Source: Clostridia bacterium
GTDB taxonomy: Bacteria; Bacillota; Clostridia; Christensenellales; Borkfalkiaceae
Length of the DNA: 7,409 nt
Assembly (NCBI GenBank): GCA_017504065.1
Contig: JAFVRU010000183.1
Location: 1 to 7,409, forward strand
Direction of reading: 5' to 3'
The position numbers and the translations under genes are program-made. Under the pieces are notes generated by a model. The model was not told the origin of the DNA, searched no databases, and was given only the letters and a program-made list of their open reading frames with translations. Of this stretch, positions 1-4,761 are shown piece by piece. The number at the start of each line of letters is the position of its first letter. Within the stretch, counting starts at the first letter, position 1.

Positions 1-175
1 CCGCAAACGCGCCCATACGGAAAAAGCCGTCTTCTTGGTCTTTATCAATCTCTACAAGTTCCTTTTTAAATTCTTCAGGATTGCTTAACTGTTCGTTTTT
101 CCAACGGAACATAATACACATCAGTTGGCGAAATTGTAACGCTTCTTCTCCGTAAAATTCTTTAATCGTATACAT
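1..175 (-). CDS. N-terminal 58 codons of an unidentified protein, possibly a GNAT-type acetyltransferase
   Basis: The gene starts at an ATG whose complement lies at 173-175 and runs off the left edge with no stop, so only 58 residues are visible, beginning MYTIKEFYGEEALQFRQL. The start is well supported: an AAGGAG ribosome binding site lies six bases upstream, and the stop of the preceding gene is 13 bp away. The visible part is mostly helical and charged. An opening beta strand (YTIKEF), a helix with the pattern EALQFRQLMCIMF, and then a turn into GFFRMGAFA resemble the first strand, first helix and start of the second strand of GNAT N-acetyltransferases. The acetyl-CoA-binding motif would lie outside the window, so this is a guess from fold pattern only. 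There is no signal peptide, so it is probably cytoplasmic. It is the last visible gene of a tight operon with the hydrolase-like gene and the transporter. That it is a real gene is near certain; the family is not. Confidence 0.85.
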   Translation of the reverse strand, partial: MYTIKEFYGEEALQFRQLMCIMFRWKNEQLSNPEEFKKELVEIDKDQEDGFFRMGAFA

Positions 176-181
176 GCTATA

Positions 182-187
182 CTCCTT
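182..187 (-). promoter_or_regulatory. Ribosome binding site AAGGAG for the left-edge gene
   Basis: On the minus strand AAGGAG sits six bases before the ATG at 175, which is the ideal spacing. It begins one base after the TAA stop (189-191) of the upstream hydrolase-like gene. Ribosomes finishing that gene would therefore terminate on this site, which suggests translational coupling. It is the strongest Shine-Dalgarno sequence in the window. Confidence 0.85.
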
Positions 188-188
188 T

Positions 189-3100
189 TTATTTTATAAG
201 CTTCAACAAAACCGATTGTTGCCGCAACAACTCCACGGAAATTGCCGAGAGTTTTCCGTTTTTCATACGTTTCCCTACTTGTTTGTAACCATAAATGCCT
301 ACTGCGTCGGAATACGTATTTTCAGGAATTTCTACCGTTACCCAAATCGGCTTTTCATAACTTGCCCCGCCCAAATCTTTCGAATAATCTACAAGTAACA
401 GGATATCTTCTCCGCGTTTGTTTACAAACGGCGTTACGCCGCAACGCTTATCCGCTATATATCCTGCCGTAGAAAATCCGCGCATACAGTCCGTAACCGT
501 TTGTTCCAGCAATACGCTAATATTGCTTGCCGTATTATAGACCAAATGTTTCATACTGTCTATCCCTACCTGACAAATCGGCGCGTTCAGCAACAGCGTA
601 TTCCCTTTCCGAATCAAAATCGGCGTGTGATCGTCCGCGGAAAGCAAGACTTCTCCGTCTACAACGTCGTAATACAATTCGACTTCATACGGTTGAATAT
701 ATTCTATCGATTCCCCGTCCGTTAAGTACGTCAAGCGTTTTTTACGGCGGTTCGCCTTTACCCCAAATACGTCTTCTAAACCGTCTACGTTATGGACTGC
801 AATCAGGGGCACGCCGTTGGCATGCAACTTCCGTAAAGCGTCTATTGCTTTTACATCGGCTTTCGCAAGGGACGGCAACACCACCATGTCGCAATTCTCT
901 TGGTTCAAAGCTTGCAACCGAGCATAATCGATCGCGCCGCTTACGGGCAATCCGCCTTCCCGTAACGCTTTATACATATACGCCAAACCAGAATCGCTAA
1001 TATTATGAATAGCATGTCCGCTATAACCGTAATCCCCGCCCGAGTATTCATCGTACAATTTATCTTTATCAAATCTGTCGTCGTCGGAAGTCAGTTCATA
1101 CAGCAACACGCTGCCCTTTTGGGGCGCAATCGGAAGATTGTCCATCGCTTTGCCCCACGCAGACAGGAATTCGTCCATCTTGGCTTGCGGATCGTTGTAC
1201 ATCAGATACTCCGCAAAGAGCATAATCCCGTAATCTTTCCAATAGCTATACGTTTCCTTATCCGAGCGATAATGGGGCGTATTGAATATGTATTCATAGA
1301 CTTGCGTTACGCACATATACGGATAGCAAGTAAACAATCCAATAGGCGGTTTTGCAGGACAAATCGCCGCGTCCGGGCATCCTTCACGCCATCCGTCGTA
1401 TAATTCAGGGAATATCCGTATACGGGAATCTAAAAACTTCGCCGTCGTTACCGTCCACGCTCCGCGCGTTGTAGAATACCCGCATACGTGCGGATAATCT
1501 TCAAATTGATAATACCCGTCCGCATTTTCGTATGCTTTTGTTGCGTCTACGCCAAACCAACGCGACGAATACACGCTCGTATACGACGAAAGATACAGAT
1601 TCGTGTGCCCGTAGGTCGTACGCTTGGCTTTGGAATTGACCGCTTTGACTTTTAACCATTCCTTACGATTATCTTCGGCTATAATCGGCAAGCAATAGTC
1701 GATAAACGATCCGTAAGAAATCGACATAAAGTTGCGATAGTCTTCTAATGTAAATCTCTCTTTTACGTTCACCAAACCCGCTTGTTTACGAACGTCTTCA
1801 TGTAAGCACAAGAACTCTTCCAACATATCCAACATTTGACTACGCACCACGCGATAGACAAAAAAATCGTACCGTCCGTATAATTGATTTTCATTCCGCC
1901 CGCCGTGTTGGGAATAGATATAATCCGCGTTTTTCGTAATCCCCCAATCTAACGTCGCGCCCGAAGCCAAATCTTCTTTATTCACGCAACGGTTATTCAT
2001 CCACGCAAAAATCTTCCTTTTGAAAAGCGGGTAAATTTCCCATGCGCGCCGTTCTTCCGCTTCGCCCGGCAAAACCAACGCTACGTCTACGTAATGGTGC
2101 ATATTGCAATCCGCCATCGGAAACCAAGGGTCAGGCACAAAGTTAATCCCCCCCAAAGGCGCTCCATCTCCTACGTGCGCGTGAAACAACCCGCTCGCTT
2201 CTTGCGGAGACATATCGCTGTTTTTATCCAGCACTTCAAACGCCGAATGATGTTCTTTAACGAGTTTTCCAAAATAATATACTTCTACGGACAAATGATA
2301 TACCCCCAAAGCAAGCGGGGGAATCTTGACCCCGTATGCTTTACATGGTTTCGCCGAATATGTATACGGCTTTTCCTTAGTATACCCGTCCAATTCCCGA
2401 ATCGGATTCAAAAATGCGTCTTGCAAAATGCACTTTACCGTAATATCGTCAATAGCATGTACGCTTCGAACGTCGATTTGGAACTCCGCTTCCTGCGTAG
2501 TATAAAAATAGTGATTGCCTTGTAAATGATGTATAATATCCGCTCTGTTATACGCCGTTACAGGAATTTGCGCCGCCAATTCTTCGTTTAACGGCGAGCT
2601 TACCGCTACCGTAAATTCGTTGTCTAACGATTCGCCGTTATAAAGTAGAGCGCCCGTTTTATCATAAATAAATTCCCGCGCTCCTTTGTACAACTCGGCA
2701 TACATTTGCTCGAAGCGCTCATAACCCACGCACAATTCCTTGATTTCGTCTACGTTTTGCAATAAAAATGCGCCTGAAAACGGCTTTTCCCTTACGTTAC
2801 ATACTGCGCGGTACGTTTGCAATACGCCGTCGATCGCCGACAATTCCCCTCCGTCGTTCGTATTGCTCTTGGACGTGTAATTCGTGTCCAATACGCGGAA
2901 CGTGCCGTTGTCGATATATAGACGTTTACTGTCGTTCAGCTTGAAATACAACCCCGTGATTTCTTCGTAAATCGTTGCCCAACACGCCCCGTTCACTTTC
3001 TCCGCAGGCGGGCGCGAGTATAACCCGTCTCCGAACGTATATTCTACTTGCGTGATATCTTCGCCGAGTTTAGATAAAGTCAAGTGTAAACTGTACGGCA

Positions 3101-3728
3101 AAACCCCGCCGTTATCCCGCGGGAGTACTAAGTGGTATTCGCCTACTTTCTTCGGCTCAATTTCTTGCGTTTCTAAACGTAAATCGGAAATGAAAATCTC
3201 TCGGAATGCGTTTTCGCGCGTAAAACCGATTTTGCCTTTTTTCATTCTAACGACGTACTCAAACGTACAATCCCCGATTTGGCAAAATACTTTTTTGTTA
3301 CCAACCACAAGCTCCACAGCGTACTTTTTATCGTATTCCCGAACAAATTCGTACTCCTGTTTTTTCAGTAATTGCGTACATGCCCCCGTGATTTCGTATA
3401 ATGCAATCTCCGTTCCACCCTTGGCTAATACGGAAATATCCAGTTGATATCCCGTGCGGTTTTGCCTGTCGTACCCAAACACTACCCCAAAGTTTTCGTT
3501 AATGCCAACGCAACCGTTTTTATAGTGCATTAAATTGAACTGCAAACCGAACTCCGAAATGCTCGGTACGTTAATATACGCTCTTGCGCCACTAAACGTC
3601 AAGCCATAACCCTGTTCTTTTACCGTACCGTTTAAATGATAATACGGATTGTCCTTTTCTACTTCTATGGAATAGGGTTGACCATTGTCGTCATGATTAT
3701 ATAAACCGTTGTTAAATTGAAAATCCAT
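189..3728 (-). CDS. Very large multidomain protein, probable cytosolic glycoside hydrolase of unassigned family
   Basis: The gene encodes 1179 residues from an ATG preceded by AAGGGA at six bases. Domains as I read them: residues 30-185 form a LamG/DUF1080-like beta sandwich, ending in the typical KGKIGF and FISDLRL strands; residues 195-500 are beta-rich; residues 505-880 look like an alpha/beta barrel core with many aromatics (NFVPDPWFPMAD at 529-540, IFPELYDGW at 772-780); residues 915-990 are a Rossmann-like segment (CDMVVLPSL at 946-954, GVPLIAVHN at 972-980, then EDVFGV). That last segment resembles the GATase-like beta-galactosidase trimerisation domain (Glyco_hydro_42M type), which follows the barrel in GH42 enzymes. 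Residues 1010-1179 form a C-terminal beta sandwich ending in strand-like VLLKLIK. There is no signal peptide and there are about 20 cysteines, so I place it in the cytoplasm. Glu775, at the end of a predicted strand, is a candidate catalytic acid, unproven. That this is a gene is certain; hydrolase function is inferred from domain order. Confidence 0.72.
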   Translation of the reverse strand: MDFQFNNGLYNHDDNGQPYSIEVEKDNPYYHLNGTVKEQGYGLTFSGARAYINVPSISEFGLQFNLMHYKNGCVGINENFGVVFGYDRQNRTGYQLDISVLAKGGTEIALYEITGACTQLLKKQEYEFVREYDKKYAVELVVGNKKVFCQIGDCTFEYVVRMKKGKIGFTRENAFREIFISDLRLETQEIEPKKVGEYHLVLPRDNGGVLPYSLHLTLSKLGEDITQVEYTFGDGLYSRPPAEKVNGACWATIYEEITGLYFKLNDSKRLYIDNGTFRVLDTNYTSKSNTNDGGELSAIDGVLQTYRAVCNVREKPFSGAFLLQNVDEIKELCVGYERFEQMYAELYKGAREFIYDKTGALLYNGESLDNEFTVAVSSPLNEELAAQIPVTAYNRADIIHHLQGNHYFYTTQEAEFQIDVRSVHAIDDITVKCILQDAFLNPIRELDGYTKEKPYTYSAKPCKAYGVKIPPLALGVYHLSVEVYYFGKLVKEHHSAFEVLDKNSDMSPQEASGLFHAHVGDGAPLGGINFVPDPWFPMADCNMHHYVDVALVLPGEAEERRAWEIYPLFKRKIFAWMNNRCVNKEDLASGATLDWGITKNADYIYSQHGGRNENQLYGRYDFFVYRVVRSQMLDMLEEFLCLHEDVRKQAGLVNVKERFTLEDYRNFMSISYGSFIDYCLPIIAEDNRKEWLKVKAVNSKAKRTTYGHTNLYLSSYTSVYSSRWFGVDATKAYENADGYYQFEDYPHVCGYSTTRGAWTVTTAKFLDSRIRIFPELYDGWREGCPDAAICPAKPPIGLFTCYPYMCVTQVYEYIFNTPHYRSDKETYSYWKDYGIMLFAEYLMYNDPQAKMDEFLSAWGKAMDNLPIAPQKGSVLLYELTSDDDRFDKDKLYDEYSGGDYGYSGHAIHNISDSGLAYMYKALREGGLPVSGAIDYARLQALNQENCDMVVLPSLAKADVKAIDALRKLHANGVPLIAVHNVDGLEDVFGVKANRRKKRLTYLTDGESIEYIQPYEVELYYDVVDGEVLLSADDHTPILIRKGNTLLLNAPICQVGIDSMKHLVYNTASNISVLLEQTVTDCMRGFSTAGYIADKRCGVTPFVNKRGEDILLLVDYSKDLGGASYEKPIWVTVEIPENTYSDAVGIYGYKQVGKRMKNGKLSAISVELLRQQSVLLKLIK

Positions 3729-3734
3729 AACTTT

Positions 3735-3740
3735 TCCCTT
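3735..3740 (-). promoter_or_regulatory. Ribosome binding site AAGGGA for the hydrolase-like gene
   Basis: Minus-strand AAGGGA lies six bases before the ATG at 3728, inside the 21-bp gap after the transporter stop codon. It is a moderate match to the anti-Shine-Dalgarno sequence. It supports the 3728 start and the reading of the transporter and hydrolase-like genes as one operon with no room for a separate promoter. Confidence 0.65.
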
Positions 3741-3749
3741 GACTTATTT

Positions 3750-4625
3750 TTATATACTTAATAAGATTACGGACGCGATGCCGAAAGCATATCCCACATA
3801 TTGCCATTTCGTAAACCGCTCTTTATAGAGAATCAGCGCCGTGATAAACGTGAACACAATTAACCCCGCCGATACGGACGGATATAAAACGACCCCCGAT
3901 AAAGACGTTGCCAATAACAACATCAAAATATTACAGCCTGCGTTGGCTACCCCTGTCGCTGAAGCGTACGCTCCACTCTTTTTCACCAAGAGTTTGAAAT
4001 CCTTAGGTTTGCTCGCCAAAAGCATAACTCCAAAAATCACCGTTACCGCTAACATCGCAAAGAATTGAAAACATACCGCATAGTCGTTCGCTTGTATGCC
4101 TTGCTCCAATAACTTGCTTTGATGCGCTTTTTGTAACGTACTTCCAATCCCATTCCCTAAAAAAGAAAGTATAGCGAAAATCAACCATTTGAAATTGAAT
4201 TTCGCGTCCTTTTCGATTGTATTGACCAAAATAAACGACGCAAATAACAGGATTAGCCCGACAATCCCCCACGCCGTAAACTTTTCCCCTAAGACGATCG
4301 CGCTATATAAAGCCGGAATAATAATGGAAAACGACGAGATTAATGCGCTCAACGAAAGCGAGCCCGTTTTGATCGCCATATAAGAGAAAAAAATGCAAGT
4401 GGAAAAGGAACAGGCAAAACCCATCGCGAAGAAAAACGTCGTCCAGCAAAAATGTAGTTTAAATAGAAACAATATCCCTAAAAATACCGTTGCGGCTAAG
4501 ACTTCGAAAAACAAAAAAACAACGTTGGCGTTTGCATGTTCTTGTGTTTTTTTATTCCCTTGTTTTATAAAAATATTTTGTATGTAGGCTAAAAAGATAA
4601 CTACTACCAAAAGAAAATAATCCAT
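3750..4625 (-). CDS. EamA/DMT-superfamily membrane transporter, 10 TM
   Basis: This is a 291-residue integral membrane protein of the drug/metabolite transporter superfamily; family members carry out proton- or gradient-driven import or export of small metabolites or sugars across the inner membrane. Ten hydrophobic segments can be read, at about residues 3-20, 34-55, 59-84, 89-112, 117-136, 146-164, 182-204, 217-242, 244-266 and 272-291. They form two five-helix EamA halves. Each half carries the family's typical short loop between its fourth and fifth helices, GEKFTAWG at 113-120 and YKERFTKW at 267-274, which is strong evidence for the duplicated fold. The length matches full-size EamA proteins (about 280-300), so the gene is intact. 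The start is the ATG at 4625 with a weak AAAGAG site five bases upstream. The stop is 21 bp before the hydrolase-like gene, so the two are almost surely co-transcribed. The substrate cannot be read from sequence; a sugar is suggested only by that neighbour. Confidence 0.93.
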   Translation of the reverse strand: MDYFLLVVVIFLAYIQNIFIKQGNKKTQEHANANVVFLFFEVLAATVFLGILFLFKLHFCWTTFFFAMGFACSFSTCIFFSYMAIKTGSLSLSALISSFSIIIPALYSAIVLGEKFTAWGIVGLILLFASFILVNTIEKDAKFNFKWLIFAILSFLGNGIGSTLQKAHQSKLLEQGIQANDYAVCFQFFAMLAVTVIFGVMLLASKPKDFKLLVKKSGAYASATGVANAGCNILMLLLATSLSGVVLYPSVSAGLIVFTFITALILYKERFTKWQYVGYAFGIASVILLSI

Positions 4626-4626
4626 T

Positions 4627-4761
4627 TTAACTCTTTGCCTTTTTCAATATTTCCAACTCTTTGTGCCTTTGAAATTCCTTTGCCTTAAAGTAGCCACTCG
4701 CTTGACAAGTGGCCACTTTGTTACTGCAAAGATATAACGTTTTTAATTGTTTTGCTGCCAA
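4627..4761 (-). CDS. Doubtful small open frame (up to 44 codons) spanning the gap
   Basis: A minus-strand frame, different from the surface-protein frame, ends at a TAA (4627-4629) that lies a single base before the transporter ATG. It is open back to position 4911. A TTG at 4759-4761 would give 44 residues and a GTG at 4714-4716 would give 29. The product would be lysine-rich and end in a helix-forming stretch (KEFQRHKELEILKKAKS). Against it: no ATG, no convincing ribosome binding site, and codons unlike the neighbours (AAG favoured over AAA, AGG for Arg). The stop placed one base from the next start is the typical arrangement for translational coupling or a leader peptide. It may equally be chance or part of an interspersed repeat. 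Confidence 0.13.
   Translation of the reverse strand: MAAKQLKTLYLCSNKVATCQASGYFKAKEFQRHKELEILKKAKS
4629..4670 (-). repeat. Imperfect direct repeat of a purine-rich segment before the transporter start
   Basis: On the minus strand AAAGGCACAAAGAGTT (4655-4670) is repeated as AAAGGCAAAGAGTT (4629-4642), differing by a two-base CA insertion; the shared AACTCTTTG core on the plus strand recurs with a 26-base period. A third AAGGCAAAGG lies just upstream. The downstream copy carries the transporter ribosome binding site. This could be a small duplication or part of an interspersed element; function is unknown. Confidence 0.5.
4631..4636 (-). promoter_or_regulatory. Weak ribosome binding site AAAGAG for the transporter gene
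   Basis: Minus-strand AAAGAG lies five bases before the ATG at 4625. It is a poorer match than the sites of the two downstream genes. It also lies inside the second copy of a duplicated purine-rich segment in this gap, so an alternative site slightly upstream (AAAGGC) is possible. Confidence 0.45.
4687..4719 (-). promoter_or_regulatory. Stem-loop with 12-bp arms and 9-nt loop
   Basis: Arms at 4687-4698 and 4708-4719 pair over 12 positions, eleven Watson-Crick and one G-U wobble when transcribed from the minus strand, around a nine-base loop. The right arm is itself almost wholly a perfect 12-bp palindrome at 4707-4718 (AAGTGGCCACTT), which could serve as a protein-binding dyad. The 3' arm ends in UACUUU and is followed by AAGG. 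The tail is therefore too poor in U for a confident intrinsic terminator, although a weak one using the inner GCCACT/AGTGGC stem is possible. Alternatives are a 3'-end protecting hairpin for the surface-protein mRNA or a 5' leader hairpin for the transporter operon. Confidence 0.55.
4732..4761 (-). promoter_or_regulatory. Weak candidate promoter for the transporter operon
   Basis: On the minus strand TTGGCA (4756-4761, five of six matches to a -35 box) is followed after 18 bases by TTATAT (4732-4737, a poor -10 match). Initiation would fall near 4725, just before the stem-loop, and give a leader of about 100 bases. The -35 part overlaps the end of the surface-protein coding region. The match is weak and such pairs arise by chance, so I list it only because the operon needs a promoter somewhere here if it is separate. 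Confidence 0.18.

Larger units (their letters stand above)
4626..4742 (-). other. 117-bp intergenic gap between the surface protein and the transporter
   Basis: This is the only sizeable gap in the window and the likely boundary between two transcription units. Read on the minus strand it contains, in order, a TTATAT sequence that could be a -10 element, a 12-bp stem-loop including a 12-bp perfect palindrome, then a run of purine-rich segments with repeated AAGGCA and CAAAGAGTT, ending in the transporter ribosome binding site. There is no run of four or more T after the stem on either strand, so it is not a classic intrinsic terminator. One minus-strand frame stays open across the whole gap (see the 4627-4761 entry). 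Confidence 0.6.

Noticed and set aside
527..1403. Plus-strand open frames antisense to the hydrolase-like gene
   Set aside because: They are short, arginine- and serine-rich, without Shine-Dalgarno sequences, and lie wholly inside a convincing 1179-residue frame.
4003..4272. Second minus-strand frame inside the transporter gene
   Set aside because: It overlaps the transmembrane-coding frame entirely and has no ribosome binding site or domain signal.
4687..4719. Classic Rho-independent terminator
   Set aside because: The stem is good, but neither strand has a run of T after it.
4687..4761. Programmed -1 frameshift extending the surface protein into the open frame in the gap
   Set aside because: CAA AAC before the stop is not a proper slippery heptamer, and the stem-loop begins more than 20 bases after the stop, too far to promote slippage. 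The C terminus of the normal frame matches the end of the first repeat unit, so it is complete.
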